NCBI GenBank assembly: GCA_026225475.1
Contig: JAMFSU010000152.1
Location: 61,468-125,467 of the forward strand
Direction of reading: 5' to 3'
DNA from: Duganella sp.
GTDB lineage: Bacteria; Pseudomonadota; Gammaproteobacteria; Burkholderiales; Burkholderiaceae_D
Length of the DNA stretch: 64,000 nt
The notes under the pieces: model-generated
Seen by the model: the letters and a program-made list of their open reading frames with translations, nothing else
Database searches by the model: none
Told to the model about the DNA's origin: nothing
Position numbers and translations under genes: made by a program
Shown: positions 11,585 to 20,851 of the stretch, one piece after another
Numbering within the stretch: position 1 is the stretch's first letter
How the letters are laid out: each line of letters starts with the position of its first letter

Positions 11585-12180
11585 TATTTGATCCCGTAAT
11601 TTTCTTCACGAATGATACGCGGTGTAATTTCGCGCGGCTCAATCGTCACGGGTTGATAAACCACGCGTCTTTGCTCGGCGTCGTAACGCATTTCAACGTA
11701 ACCGGATACCGGGAAGTCCTTGCGGAACGGGTGACCAATGAAGCCATAATCGGTAAGGATGCGACGCAAGTCATCATGCCCCTCGAACAAAATGCCATAG
11801 AAATCGAAGGCTTCACGTTCATACCAATTAGCACCGGACCAGATGCTGGTCAACGAAGCGACCAAAGGCAAATCGTCGTCAGGCGCAAACACGCGCACAC
11901 GCACACGCCAGTTATGGGAAATCGACAGCAAATGCGACACTACGGCAAAGCGTGGACCTTCCCACACGCCGTCGCCATAGACAGAATAGTCCACACCGCA
12001 CAAATCGATCAATTCTTCGAAACGGGTATCTGCATGATCATGCAACACGCGCATGGCAGACAAATAATCGGCTTGCTTGACCACGACCGTGATCTCACCC
12101 AGCGCCACTGTCAAATTCTGAAGATAACCACCCAGCGAATTTCGCAGAGCGGCTTCGAGAGTTTCTATTTTTGTCGTCAT
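11584..12180 (-). CDS. nuoC: NADH-quinone oxidoreductase subunit C
   Basis: 30-kDa-type peripheral subunit of complex I, 198 residues, without cofactors. The conserved block with [24 protein letters not shown] and the following GHPFRKDFP region is present (positions about 11730-11850). The ATG at 12180 has GGAAGG/TGGA upstream. It is coupled to nuoD by a one-base overlap. Confidence 0.97.
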   Translation of the reverse strand: MTTKIETLEAALRNSLGGYLQNLTVALGEITVVVKQADYLSAMRVLHDHADTRFEELIDLCGVDYSVYGDGVWEGPRFAVVSHLLSISHNWRVRVRVFAPDDDLPLVASLTSIWSGANWYEREAFDFYGILFEGHDDLRRILTDYGFIGHPFRKDFPVSGYVEMRYDAEQRRVVYQPVTIEPREITPRIIREENYGIK

Positions 12181-12198
12181 TCCAGACCTTCCACTCTC

Positions 12199-12675
12199 TT
12201 AACGCGCAATCGTATTGGTACGTTTGATCTTGTTTTGCAATTGGATCGCGCCGTAGATCAAGGCTTCCGCAGTCGGCGGGCAACCCGGTACATAGACATC
12301 AACCGGTACAATACGATCACAGCCCCGCACCACCGAATACGAATAGTGATAATAACCACCACCGTTGGCACAGGAACCCATGGATATCACCCAGCGCGGC
12401 TCAGCCATCTGGTCATACACCTTACGCAATGCCGGCGCCATCTTGTTGCACAGCGTACCGGCAACGATCATGACATCCGACTGACGCGGCGATGGACGGA
12501 ACACCATGCCAAAACGATCCAGATCGTAGCGTGAAGTGCCGGCATGCATCATCTCAACCGCACAACAGGCCAGACCGAAGGTCATCGGCCACAACGAGCC
12601 GGTACGAGTCCAGTTGATTACCTTGTCCAGCGAGGTGGTAACAAACCCTTCGTTTAATACGCCTTCAATTGACAT
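12199..12675 (-). CDS. nuoB: NADH-quinone oxidoreductase subunit B
   Basis: Subunit carrying the terminal cluster N2 next to the quinone site; 158 residues. The four cysteines are seen in [10 protein letters not shown] (tandem pair), GSCANGGG and [11 protein letters not shown]. The start [11 protein letters not shown] follows a GGGAG ribosome binding site. It lies three bases after nuoA. Confidence 0.98.
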   Translation of the reverse strand: MSIEGVLNEGFVTTSLDKVINWTRTGSLWPMTFGLACCAVEMMHAGTSRYDLDRFGMVFRPSPRQSDVMIVAGTLCNKMAPALRKVYDQMAEPRWVISMGSCANGGGYYHYSYSVVRGCDRIVPVDVYVPGCPPTAEALIYGAIQLQNKIKRTNTIAR

Positions 12676-12678
12676 GAT

Positions 12679-13038
12679 TTACTCCCAATCCAGGGCACCC
12701 TTTTTCCAGATGTACCAAAAACCGACAACAAATTCAGCGATGAACACCATCATCGTGATGTAGCCAGACCAACCGAGGTCGCGCATGGAAACGCCCCACG
12801 GGAAGAAAAATGCTGTTTCGAGATCGAACAGAATGAACAGGATGGCAACCAAGTAGTAACGCACATCAAACTTCATGCGCGCATCTTCAAAGGCTTCAAA
12901 ACCGCATTCGTAGGGAGAATTTTTTTGTGCGTCCGGCCTATGAGGACCAAGCAAGCGACCAAGCAACTGAGGAGCAACACCGACACCGATGCCGACTAGA
13001 ATAAACAATAGAACTGGAAAGTAATTTTCGAGGTTCAC
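12679..13038 (-). CDS. nuoA: NADH-quinone oxidoreductase subunit A
   Basis: First gene of the nuo operon; a 119-residue membrane subunit with three helices. The conserved segment [21 protein letters not shown] contains the loop cysteine. The start codon is GTG at 13038 (read as MNLENYF), with no strong ribosome binding site upstream. A hairpin at 13105-13143 separates it from tRNA-Leu, so the operon promoter should lie in 13039-13104 unless transcription reads through. Confidence 0.97.
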   Translation of the reverse strand: MNLENYFPVLLFILVGIGVGVAPQLLGRLLGPHRPDAQKNSPYECGFEAFEDARMKFDVRYYLVAILFILFDLETAFFFPWGVSMRDLGWSGYITMMVFIAEFVVGFWYIWKKGALDWE

Positions 13039-13104
13039 GATTTGGCGTAGGTTTGTTGATAATTAGCGGAATGATTCTCAATATCAAACAGCTTTTTTCT
13101 CGAC

Positions 13105-13143
13105 AAAAAGCCAGCTCAGAACTTTGTTCTTTGCTGGCTTTTA
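13105..13143 (-). terminator. Nested hairpin terminator after tRNA-Leu
   Basis: The outer arms AAAAGCCAGC and GCTGGCTTTT pair over ten bases. Inside them AGAAC and GTTCT form a second stem around a TTT loop. On the minus strand the hairpin ends in five Ts. It lies downstream of tRNA-Leu and upstream of nuoA, so it probably ends the tpiA-secG-tRNA transcript. The T/A flanks are nearly symmetrical, so it could act in both directions. Confidence 0.8.
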
Positions 13144-13158
13144 TCAATACTGCATATA

Positions 13159-13243
13159 TGGTGCCGACGACGAGACTCGAACTCGTACAGCTTTCGCCAC
13201 TACCCCCTCAAGATAGCGTGTCTACCAATTTCACCACGTCGGC
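13159..13243 (-). tRNA. tRNA-Leu (anticodon GAG)
   Basis: The minus strand folds as a class II tRNA of 85 bases, including an encoded CCA. The acceptor stem GCCGACG pairs with CGTCGGC. The anticodon stem CTATC/GGTAG encloses the loop TTGAGGG with anticodon GAG. There is a long variable arm and a T arm with GTTCGAGTC. This is the usual tRNA between secG and nuoA in Burkholderiales. Confidence 0.97.
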
Positions 13244-13352
13244 TTGAGGCAGTAATTGTACCTCGATTTAATGCTCTTGTTCAATGCACAATCACACTAA
13301 AGTTAATAAACTGCTTTAAGTTTTTTAACATTATTACGAAGCACGCAAAAGA

Positions 13353-13721
13353 TTATTTCGGAATCTGACTCGATTGATCCGCAGGATTAGCCGGAGCTGC
13401 AGGCGCAGCAGCCGCTGAGCCTGCTGGAACCGCAACCGAAGGCACTGCCAGACTATCCATCACACCGCCGCTTTGCGAGGCATGGTGATTACTGGCAAAC
13501 GCCAGTCCCAGAGTGGCGACAAAAAAGATCGCTGCTGCGACCCCTGTCGACTTCGACAGAAAATTGGAAGAACCAGTCGCACCAAACAGACTACCCGACG
13601 CGCCCGAACCAAAAGCTGCCCCCATATCCGCGCCTTTGCCATGTTGCAGCAACACCAGACCGATGATCGTCAGCGCTGCCAGCACTTGAATCACGACAAT
13701 AACAGTAAATAAAGTATTCAT
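13353..13721 (-). CDS. secG: Preprotein translocase subunit SecG
   Basis: Small inner-membrane subunit of the SecYEG channel; 122 residues with two hydrophobic helices. The family segment GLVLLQHGKGADMGAAFGSG follows the first helix, then GSSNFLSKSTG precedes the second. The C-terminal 40 residues are Ala/Pro/Ser-rich, as in many betaproteobacterial SecG proteins. It follows tpiA by 27 bases and precedes tRNA-Leu. Confidence 0.96.
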   Translation of the reverse strand: MNTLFTVIVVIQVLAALTIIGLVLLQHGKGADMGAAFGSGASGSLFGATGSSNFLSKSTGVAAAIFFVATLGLAFASNHHASQSGGVMDSLAVPSVAVPAGSAAAAPAAPANPADQSSQIPK

Positions 13722-13748
13722 ATAACCATCTTCTATTTAAAACAACAA

Positions 13749-14510
13749 TCAGTTGCCTTGGGCAGCCTGGACAATCACCAGGAAATCCACCGCCTTCAAG
13801 GCCGCTCCACCTATGAGACCACCATCAATATCCGACATGGCCAACAATTCTTTCGCATTATCCGGCTTCATGCTGCCACCGTAAAGGATTTGTACACGCG
13901 CCGCTGCAGCAGCATTCTTGACCGCCAAACCGGAGCGCAATACCGCATGCACTTCCTGCGCCATTGCAGGCGTTGCTGTTTTACCGGTGCCGATCGCCCA
14001 CACAGGTTCGTAGGCAACCACGATTTTATCAACATCCTGCACATCGAGCTGAGCCAGCACTGCATCAAGTTGACGACCAACCACCTGATTGGTCTGCCCC
14101 GCCTCGCGTTGAGCCAACGTTTCACCCACACACACGATCGGCGTCAAACCAGCGCGCAACGCCGCTAATGCCTTGGCGCCGACCAATGCGTCGGACTCGC
14201 CATGATAAGCACGTCGCTCGGAGTGTCCAACGATCACATATGCACAACCAAATTCGCACAACATGGCAGCCGCTACTTCACCTGTAAAGGCACCAGCGGC
14301 ATGCGCCGACACATCCTGCGCACCTAGCGTTAGCAAGGAACCCGCACATGCAAGCTGCACTTGCGCCAGATACGGCGCCGGCACGCAGACAGCAACATCA
14401 GCAGCATTGCCCACAACAACCAGACCGTCTTTGATATCGGCGATCAATGCTGCGTTGGTGGCCAATGCACCATTCATCTTCCAGTTACCGGCAACTAATT
14501 TACGGCGCAT
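13749..14510 (-). CDS. tpiA: Triose-phosphate isomerase
   Basis: Interconverts dihydroxyacetone phosphate and glyceraldehyde 3-phosphate in glycolysis and gluconeogenesis; cytosolic. The 253-residue product has all the family marks: substrate lysine in AGNWKMNG, catalytic histidine in VGHSERR, catalytic glutamate in [13 protein letters not shown], and the phosphate-binding YGGSM. The ATG at 14510 is the only sensible start. It is probably co-transcribed with secG. Confidence 0.98.
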   Translation of the reverse strand: MRRKLVAGNWKMNGALATNAALIADIKDGLVVVGNAADVAVCVPAPYLAQVQLACAGSLLTLGAQDVSAHAAGAFTGEVAAAMLCEFGCAYVIVGHSERRAYHGESDALVGAKALAALRAGLTPIVCVGETLAQREAGQTNQVVGRQLDAVLAQLDVQDVDKIVVAYEPVWAIGTGKTATPAMAQEVHAVLRSGLAVKNAAAAARVQILYGGSMKPDNAKELLAMSDIDGGLIGGAALKAVDFLVIVQAAQGN

Positions 14511-14835
14511 ATCGTGTCAAATGGATGAGTAACCTCACATTGTAGCTTGCAGCAACAAAACCGGCAAACCCTATTGGCTACTGAGGGGTATCGACACCCG
14601 CCCGCACGGCGCGATGACTGCGCGTTCGCATCGACGCAGGCATGTCAGCAAAGCGTCAGCTGTCCGAATGAGGAAAACCCCATTCGCGGGATTACCCCAT
14701 CAAATCCAATGGTACTGGCAGTGAGTTTTTGACGAATTTAATATCATTACTCTGTCGAGTCGGCGCTGCATTGCACAGTCGCCTAACCTGCTAGGATAGC
14801 TTGCGCCACCCCCATATGCGGCGCGGCGTCGCGCG
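14511..14835. other. Intergenic region between the quinone oxidoreductase and tpiA, no gene seen
   Basis: These 325 bases should hold the tpiA promoter, on the minus strand. I find no convincing -35/-10 pair at good spacing and no ORF with coding character. A GC-rich stretch of gcg/cgc repeats at about 14818-14835 lies directly after the oxidoreductase stop codon, but it lacks a T-run. Confidence 0.5.
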
Positions 14836-15825
14836 CTACGTTGTTGGCAGCAGCGTCAACATGATCTTACCAATATGTGTACTGGCTTCCATCATGGCAT
14901 GCGCCTGAGCCGCCTGCGCCAACGGGAAAGTCTGATGAATGACTGGCTTGATTGCGCCGCTTTCCAGCAATGGCCAGATCCGTTCGCGCAACTGATTGGC
15001 AATATACGCTTTGAATGCCACCGGCCGTGGTCGCAAGGTCGAGCCCGTCACGGTCAAGCGGCGCCGCAAAATCTGCCCCAAGTCCAACTCTGCCTTGGCA
15101 CCGCCCAATAAAGCGATCACCACTAGACGACCATCATCTGCCAAGGTCTTGATTTCGCGCGGCAAGTAATCCCCTGCGACCATGTCGAGGATGACATCGA
15201 CACCATGATCGGCCGTGGCGGCCTTGACCACTTGCTCAAAATCTTCCGTACGGTAATTAATGCCGCGCTCGGCACCCAAGGCTTCGCAAGCGAGCCGTTT
15301 TTCCTCTGAGCCTGCTGTGGCGAAAACGCGATGACCAAGCGCCGCCGCGATCTGAATCGCCGCCACACCAATGCCGGAAGTACCGCCCTGCACTAGCAAG
15401 GTTTCGCCGGGCGACAGCCGTGCGCGTTCAAACACATTACTCCAGACTGTAAAAAAGGTCTCCGGCAAAGCCGCAGCCTGTAATGCTGTCAGCCCACGCG
15501 GCACAGGCAGGCATTGCGCCAGCGGCGCCGTGCAATATTCGGCATAACCACCGCCCTGCACCAAGGCGCAGACTAGATCGCCTTTCTTGAAGCCACTGTC
15601 CCCAAGCTCACCATCAACGATCTCGCCCGCCACCTCCAGCCCCGGCAAATCCGATGCGCCGGGTGGCACCGGATAATTGCCCTGACGCTGAAAAACGTCG
15701 GGCCGATTGACACCGGCAGCATGCACCTTGATCAAGACCTCGCCGTCCTTGCAATGCGGCATGGGACGTTCACATAACTGCAATACCTCGGGTCCGCCGT
15801 ACTGGGTAATTTCAATTGCTCGCAT
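14836..15825 (-). CDS. NAD(P)H quinone oxidoreductase, PIG3/zeta-crystallin type
   Basis: Zinc-independent medium-chain dehydrogenase family, 329 residues, predicted to reduce quinones with NADPH in the cytosol. The N-terminal GroES-like part has HAAGVNRPDVFQRQGNYPVPPGASD, typical of the PIG3 group. The Rossmann motif is VQGGTSGIGVAAIQIA. Zinc-ligand cysteines are absent. It lies upstream of tpiA on the same strand, 325 bases away, and downstream of the MarR-like gene by 37 bases. The physiological substrate cannot be told from sequence. Confidence 0.9.
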   Translation of the reverse strand: MRAIEITQYGGPEVLQLCERPMPHCKDGEVLIKVHAAGVNRPDVFQRQGNYPVPPGASDLPGLEVAGEIVDGELGDSGFKKGDLVCALVQGGGYAEYCTAPLAQCLPVPRGLTALQAAALPETFFTVWSNVFERARLSPGETLLVQGGTSGIGVAAIQIAAALGHRVFATAGSEEKRLACEALGAERGINYRTEDFEQVVKAATADHGVDVILDMVAGDYLPREIKTLADDGRLVVIALLGGAKAELDLGQILRRRLTVTGSTLRPRPVAFKAYIANQLRERIWPLLESGAIKPVIHQTFPLAQAAQAHAMMEASTHIGKIMLTLLPTT

Positions 15826-15862
15826 GAAAAGCTTCCTTTATTTTTCTCGCTGCCACTACTAC

Positions 15863-16417
15863 TTACAGCGAGGCAGCGGCACGCGCCGCCGTGTCATATA
15901 AACCGGATGCATTGCGCAACAACTGCGCCGCCTCGCCGATGGCCTGATTCTGGATGCCACTGTCGACCTGGACTTCGATCAGGCAACGCTCACGCACTTC
16001 CTTGTACTTCATGCACAAATCCTGTCCGGCCGGCGTGGTCGAAAACAGCAATTCCTTACCCGCTTTCTCACTCTGCACCAGACCGGCCTTGACCAGCTTC
16101 TTGAGTGCATAGGTCACCACGTGGGTATCTTCGATGTTGAGGACAAAACAAATGTCAGCCAGTTTTTTCTTGCGTTCACGATGATTCACATGATGCAACA
16201 ATGACACCTCGATCGGGGTCATGTCTTTGGCGCCAGCGGCCATCATGCAACGCATCATCCATCGATTAAAGGCATTGCCAGCCATGATCAGTGCATACTC
16301 AAGCTCGGACAACTCGGCACTGCGCTCAGACACCAGATGGTTGGACGAAACAATTTTGGTTGGGGCTTGCTTGGTCACGGCCGCTACGGGCGTGACATCC
16401 ACGGTTTGCTCACTCAT
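15863..16417 (-). CDS. MarR-type winged-helix regulator, divergent from pxpB
   Basis: A 184-residue DNA-binding protein with a central winged helix. The helix-turn-helix region includes LADICFVLNIEDTHVVTYALKKLVKAGLV (about residues 90-120), followed by the wing SEKAGKELLFSTTPAG. I chose the ATG of MSEQTVDVTP at 16417; a GTG at 16456 would add 13 residues. It faces the pxp operon across a 158-base gap that carries a palindrome and a promoter, so it is the likely local regulator of 5-oxoproline use. Part of that assignment rests on position alone. Confidence 0.85.
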   Translation of the reverse strand: MSEQTVDVTPVAAVTKQAPTKIVSSNHLVSERSAELSELEYALIMAGNAFNRWMMRCMMAAGAKDMTPIEVSLLHHVNHRERKKKLADICFVLNIEDTHVVTYALKKLVKAGLVQSEKAGKELLFSTTPAGQDLCMKYKEVRERCLIEVQVDSGIQNQAIGEAAQLLRNASGLYDTAARAAASL

Positions 16418-16472
16418 AAACGATGTATTCGGATAAATTTTGATAACTGACGACACTATATAGCAATCTTAA

Positions 16473-16485
16473 ATAAATAATTTAT
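16473..16485. promoter_or_regulatory. Palindromic operator candidate between the MarR-like gene and pxpB
   Basis: The 13-base perfect palindrome ATAAAT-A-ATTTAT lies eight bases upstream of the -35 box of the predicted pxpB promoter. MarR proteins usually bind AT-rich palindromes of about this size. Ownership by the adjacent regulator is inference. Confidence 0.5.
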
Positions 16486-16492
16486 CTACATA

Positions 16493-16521
16493 TTGTTCAT
16501 ACCTTACTTGAAATGTATGAT
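16493..16521 (+). promoter_or_regulatory. Predicted sigma-70 promoter of the pxp operon
   Basis: TTGTTC at 16493-16498 and TATGAT at 16516-16521 are separated by exactly 17 bases and point toward pxpB, whose ATG is at 16576. This leaves a leader of about 45-50 bases. Confidence 0.55.
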
Positions 16522-16575
16522 CCACGGCGTGGCCCTGTACTGGCCCTCTGATTCGAATGCCTGACTCCAACCATC

Positions 16576-17229
16576 ATGACCTTACCCAAAATCCATTTGC
16601 TGGGCGACGCAGCCGTACTGTGCAAGCTGCCTTCGCCCGCCACGCTCACTCAGCAGCAACGTATCTGGAGTCTGGCCGAACAAGCTGCTGCCTGGCCCGA
16701 AGTAAGCGAAGTGGTGCCGGGCATGAACAATCTCACACTGATCCTGCATCGACCAGTGGTCGATCTGGACAGCGTGTCGCAACGCATTCTCGATGCCTGG
16801 CCAGATATCGATGCCGATCATGTTGCCGGTCGTGATATCGAGATTCCCGTTGTGTACGGCGGCAGCGATGGTCCCGATCTCGACTTTGTGGCGCGCCATA
16901 CCGGACTATCGAGCAAAGAAGTCATTGCACACCATAGCGAAGGCCACTACATCGTCTATTTCATCGGCTTCATGCCTGGCTTTGCCTATATGGGCGGTCT
17001 CGATCCAGCGCTGGCGACACCACGCCAGGACGAACCGCGCATGTCGATTCCGGCTGGTTCAGTCGGCATTGGCGGCGAGCAGACCGGTATTTATCCGCTG
17101 GCCTCACCTGGCGGCTGGCAAATCATCGGACGTACTGCCGCGCCCTTGTTCGATCCGCGGCAAAATCCACCCACCCTGCTGCGTCCCGGCGACCGTGTGC
17201 GCTTTACCGTTGAACGGAATGCCAAATGA
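16576..17229 (+). CDS. pxpB: 5-oxoprolinase subunit PxpB
   Basis: With PxpA and PxpC it forms the ATP-dependent 5-oxoprolinase that opens 5-oxo-L-proline to L-glutamate. The 217-residue protein is of the KipI/allophanate hydrolase subunit 1 type. Marks include the GEHYIVYFIGFMPGFAYMGGLDP-like region near residue 120 and the segment IPAGSVGIGGEQTGIYP with SPGGW. It is first in the operon and overlaps pxpC (ATGA). Confidence 0.95.
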   Translation: MTLPKIHLLGDAAVLCKLPSPATLTQQQRIWSLAEQAAAWPEVSEVVPGMNNLTLILHRPVVDLDSVSQRILDAWPDIDADHVAGRDIEIPVVYGGSDGPDLDFVARHTGLSSKEVIAHHSEGHYIVYFIGFMPGFAYMGGLDPALATPRQDEPRMSIPAGSVGIGGEQTGIYPLASPGGWQIIGRTAAPLFDPRQNPPTLLRPGDRVRFTVERNAK

Positions 17230-18251
17230 TCACCGTCATCCACCCCGGCATGCTGACCTCGGTACAAGACCTTGGCCGCCCCGGCCATCGCCAGCTCGGT
17301 ATCAATCCCGGCGGCGCACTCAACAGCATGGCGCTGAGTGTTGCCAATCTACTGGTCGGCAATCCGGTTGGCGCAGCTGGCCTTGAAATCACGATGGGCG
17401 CCTGTGAATTGCGCTTCTCCAGCGACACCCGCATTGCACTCAGCGGCGACGACTTCGATGCCCAACTCGACGGCAAGCCGATTGCGCCTTACTGGAGCCT
17501 ACCGGTACGCGCAGGACAAACCCTCAAGCTAGCGCATGCGGGCTATCATCCTGGCCAAGGCATTCGCAGCTATCTTGCCGTCACCGGCGGCATTGCAGTA
17601 CCGCCAGTACTGGGTTCGTGCAGCACCGACCTCAAGGCCGGCTTCGGCGGCCATCAAGGACGTGCGTTGCGCAAGGGCGACCGGCTGCCACTGGGCGAGA
17701 CTAGCGCCGCCCACGATCGCCTGCACATTGGCGGACCGGCCTTCGGTGTGCGCTCACCACAATGGAGCGGCCTTGGTCAGAACAGTCATGACAAGGCCCA
17801 ATTGATCAACCTGCGCGTGTTGCCCGGTCCTGAATTCGACCAATTCACCGTCACCGCACGCAACGCCTTGTGGCAAGACCAATGGCGCATTACACCCAAC
17901 AGCAATCGCATGGGCTATCGGCTTGAAGGCAGCGAACTCAAGCGCAAACCAAATCGCGACCTGCTCTCGCATGGCGTCATTCCGGGCGTGATCCAGGTAC
18001 CGCCAGCGGGCCAGCCGATCATTCTGATGGGCGATGCACAAACCACTGGCGGTTACCCAAAGATCGGCGTGGTGATCCAGGCCGATCTGTGGAAGCTGGC
18101 GCAGGCACCGCTCAACGCACGCCTGCAATTCCAATTGTGCGATCTGGAACAAGCCTTGCATGCATGGGAAGAACAGCAAGCTTATCTGCACCATATTGAA
18201 CAAACCATGCTCGCCTTGAATTGGTCGCGCGCCACGCAATACCGTAAATAG
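17226..18251 (+). CDS. pxpC: 5-oxoprolinase subunit PxpC
   Basis: KipA/allophanate hydrolase subunit 2 type subunit of 5-oxoprolinase, 341 residues. Family features are the start MITVIHPGMLTSVQDLGRPGH, the GINPGGALNSMALSVANLLVGN segment, and the C-terminal SHGVIPGVIQVPPAGQPIIL with MGDAQTTGGYP. It is translationally coupled to pxpB by a four-base overlap. 28 bases separate it from pxpA. Confidence 0.96.
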   Translation: MITVIHPGMLTSVQDLGRPGHRQLGINPGGALNSMALSVANLLVGNPVGAAGLEITMGACELRFSSDTRIALSGDDFDAQLDGKPIAPYWSLPVRAGQTLKLAHAGYHPGQGIRSYLAVTGGIAVPPVLGSCSTDLKAGFGGHQGRALRKGDRLPLGETSAAHDRLHIGGPAFGVRSPQWSGLGQNSHDKAQLINLRVLPGPEFDQFTVTARNALWQDQWRITPNSNRMGYRLEGSELKRKPNRDLLSHGVIPGVIQVPPAGQPIILMGDAQTTGGYPKIGVVIQADLWKLAQAPLNARLQFQLCDLEQALHAWEEQQAYLHHIEQTMLALNWSRATQYRK

Positions 18252-18279
18252 GCCCTGACAGACAGCCCCCAAAAAAACC

Positions 18280-19020
18280 ATGCAAATTGACCTCAACGCC
18301 GACCTTGGAGAAGGTTGTGCCAACGATGAAATGCTGCTCACGCTGGTCAGCTCGGCCAACATCGCCTGTGGCTGGCATGCCGGCGACGCCAGCACCATGC
18401 GCCAAAGCGTACGTTGGGCGCTGCGTAACCGGGTCGCCATCGGCGCCCACCCGAGTTTCCCTGATCGTGAGAATTTCGGCCGCAGCGCAATGCACTTGCC
18501 ACCTGAAGACATCATCAACGGCATGCTGTACCAGTTGGGCGCACTCGATGCCATCGCCCGTGCCGAAGGAGCGCAACTGGTCCACGTCAAACCACATGGC
18601 GCCCTGTACAACCAGGCTGCCAACGATGGGCAACTGGCCGACGCCATTTGCACTGCGGTCAAGCTGTTCAATCCGCAACTGGCCTTGTTCGGTCTGGCTG
18701 GGAGTGAGCTGATCAAGGCCGCCGCACGCGCTGGCCTGACTGCCATTGAAGAAGTGTTTGCCGATCGCGGCTATCAGGCCGATGGCAGCCTGGTGCCACG
18801 CAATCATCCGGGTGCATTGATCGACGATGAAACCGCTGCGCTGAATCAGACCATGCAGTTGATCAAAGACAAGCAAGTCACCGCCGTCGATGGCAGCCGC
18901 GTTCAGGTCAACGCGCAGACCGTGTGTCTGCACGGCGACGGCGCCCATGCGCTGGCATTTGCCCAGCATATCCGCACCCGCCTTCAGGCCGAACAGATTG
19001 CAGTACAGGCCCCCGCCTGA
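18280..19020 (+). CDS. pxpA: 5-oxoprolinase subunit PxpA (LamB/YcsF family)
   Basis: The 246-residue LamB/YcsF family subunit that completes 5-oxoprolinase. It starts [12 protein letters not shown], shows [18 protein letters not shown] and [11 protein letters not shown], and ends with the [10 protein letters not shown] segment; these His/Asp-rich blocks are the family signature. The ribosome binding site is weak: the upstream bases are mainly C and A. The genes for DUF969 and DUF979 proteins follow on the same strand. Confidence 0.96.
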   Translation: MQIDLNADLGEGCANDEMLLTLVSSANIACGWHAGDASTMRQSVRWALRNRVAIGAHPSFPDRENFGRSAMHLPPEDIINGMLYQLGALDAIARAEGAQLVHVKPHGALYNQAANDGQLADAICTAVKLFNPQLALFGLAGSELIKAAARAGLTAIEEVFADRGYQADGSLVPRNHPGALIDDETAALNQTMQLIKDKQVTAVDGSRVQVNAQTVCLHGDGAHALAFAQHIRTRLQAEQIAVQAPA

Positions 19021-19070
19021 TGTTAATTTCTTTCCACTCACTCAAGCATCACTTCACTAGGAGATAGGCA

Positions 19071-19802
19071 ATGGATAGCTCAGCTTTGCTACCTTTGATC
19101 GGCATACCAATCGTCGTCGCCGGCTTTGCGCTGCGTTTCAACCCACTACTAGTGGTCACGGTTGCCGGTCTGGTGACCGGCCTGTCCGTCGGCATGGATT
19201 TCGGCATGCTGCTGGAAACCTTTGGTGAAAAATTCATCAACAGCCGCTCGCTGGCGACCTTTCTGCTAATCCTGCCGGTCATCGGCCTGCTTGAGCATTA
19301 CGGCCTCAAGGAACGCGCGCAGGACTGGATTGCCAGCATTGCCAGCGCCACCTCGGCACGTATCCTGATGCTGTATTTCTTGCTGCGCGAAGGAACTGCC
19401 GCTTTGGGTCTGACCTATCTTGGTGGTCAGGCACAAACCGTGCGCCCACTACTGGCACCGATGGCCGAAGGTGCGGCCGTGAGCGCCTATGGTGAAGACT
19501 TGCCACAAACCATCCGTGACAAGATCAAAGCCCATTCGGCCGCCTGTGACAACATTGCGGTGTTCTTTGGCGAAGATATCTTCATCGCCTTCGGCGCAGT
19601 GCTGCTGATGGATGCCTTCCTGAAAGAAAACGGCATCACCAACATCGAGCCACTGCATCTCGGCTTGTGGGCCATTCCTACCGCATTGAGCGCGCTGATC
19701 ATCCACATGTTCCGTCTGACGCGCCTGGATGCGTCGATCCGCCGCGATGTCGCGACCTGGAAAAATTCCAGCAACCTCAACGGCAAACAGGTGACCGCAT
19801 GA
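19071..19802 (+). CDS. DUF969 family membrane protein, putative 5-oxoproline transporter part
   Basis: A 243-residue protein with several hydrophobic helices (residues about 5-40, 60-80, 95-115, 165-190, 200-220) and a strong AGGAG ribosome binding site. It matches the DUF969 family, which nearly always pairs with DUF979. The pair resembles two halves of a larger carboxylate permease. Its place behind pxpBCA suggests uptake of 5-oxoproline or a pyroglutamyl compound. The substrate is inferred from context alone. It overlaps the next gene by four bases (ATGA). Confidence 0.85.
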   Translation: MDSSALLPLIGIPIVVAGFALRFNPLLVVTVAGLVTGLSVGMDFGMLLETFGEKFINSRSLATFLLILPVIGLLEHYGLKERAQDWIASIASATSARILMLYFLLREGTAALGLTYLGGQAQTVRPLLAPMAEGAAVSAYGEDLPQTIRDKIKAHSAACDNIAVFFGEDIFIAFGAVLLMDAFLKENGITNIEPLHLGLWAIPTALSALIIHMFRLTRLDASIRRDVATWKNSSNLNGKQVTA

Positions 19803-20785
19803 CTACCTTGATCACAATCAATCGCATCTACTATCTGGTTGGCTTCATCGTCATGCTGCTGGTCGGCATGACACTCAAGGACAAGGGCAATCCGAAACGT
19901 TTCACCACGGCGCTGTTCTGGTTTCTGTTCGGCGCGATCTTCTTGTTCGGCGATCTGATGGTCGATCAGTTCGGCAAGTCGCTGGCCTATCGCATCATCG
20001 GCGTAGCCGTCATCCTGATTGCCTTGCTGGCAGGTACGGGCCAATTGGCACCGGGCAGCTACGCTGATTCCAGCGACGAAGAGCGCAAAGGCTTTTCCAA
20101 ACGCTTTGGCAACTGGCTGTTCTTCCCTGCCGTATTGATTCCCGTCATTACCGTCGCCTGTACCATCTTGCTCAAAGGCGTGTCGATTGGTGGCGTGTTT
20201 CTGCTCGATCAAAAACAACTGACACTGGCGTCCTTGTGCGTGGCCTGTATTTGCGCGTTGCTGGCCGGCTGGAAGCTGACCGGTGGTTCACCATTGCAAG
20301 CGGTGCGGCAGTCACGCCGACTGGTTGACTCCATCGGCTGGGCGGCAATCCTGCCGTTGATGCTGGCCATGCTGGGTGGTGTCTTTGTGGCAGCCAAGAC
20401 TGGCAATTCGGTGCAGCAAGTGGTCAGTTTGTTCGTCAACCCAGACAATCGCTTCCTGGTGGTCGTGATTTACTGTGTCGGCATGGCCTTGTTTACGATG
20501 GTGATGGGCAATGCGTTTGCGGCGTTCCCTGTCATGACCGCCGGTATCGCGCTGCCGTTCCTGATCACCGGCCATCATGCCGACCCCGCCCCGTTGGTGG
20601 CGATCGGCATGTATTCCGGTTATTGCGGCACCCTGATGACACCAATGGCGGCCAACTACAACATCGTGCCGGCAGCACTGCTGGAACTCAAGGACAAATA
20701 CCAGGTAATCAAGGTGCAGATTCCAACTGCGCTGACCCTGCTAACGGTCAATGTGTTCCTGATGTATTTCCTCGCCTTCCGTTAA
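19799..20785 (+). CDS. DUF979 family membrane protein, putative 5-oxoproline transporter part
   Basis: A 328-residue protein with about nine hydrophobic segments, starting MTTLITINRIYYLVGF. It belongs to the DUF979 family, the regular partner of DUF969. The C-terminal region with MGNAFAAFPVMTAGIALP and the segment GYCGTLMTPMAANYNIVPAAL resembles substrate-binding hairpins of dicarboxylate permeases. Coupling to the DUF969 gene by ATGA argues for a two-subunit transporter. Function is inferred from the pxp operon. Confidence 0.85.
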   Translation: MTTLITINRIYYLVGFIVMLLVGMTLKDKGNPKRFTTALFWFLFGAIFLFGDLMVDQFGKSLAYRIIGVAVILIALLAGTGQLAPGSYADSSDEERKGFSKRFGNWLFFPAVLIPVITVACTILLKGVSIGGVFLLDQKQLTLASLCVACICALLAGWKLTGGSPLQAVRQSRRLVDSIGWAAILPLMLAMLGGVFVAAKTGNSVQQVVSLFVNPDNRFLVVVIYCVGMALFTMVMGNAFAAFPVMTAGIALPFLITGHHADPAPLVAIGMYSGYCGTLMTPMAANYNIVPAALLELKDKYQVIKVQIPTALTLLTVNVFLMYFLAFR

Positions 20786-20851
20786 GCGACCATCGCGGCT
20801 GCATACACCATGCGGCCGCTACCCTGACCTACCTACTCAAGCCTCCACGCC

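Noticed and set aside
10256..11599. Rightward 447-codon frame
   Set aside because: It is the complement of nuoD, whose motifs are unmistakable; the rightward text is His/Gln/Arg-rich as expected of an antisense shadow.
18112..19041. Leftward 309-codon frame over pxpC/pxpA
   Set aside because: Runs across two real genes and has no ribosome binding site or motif.
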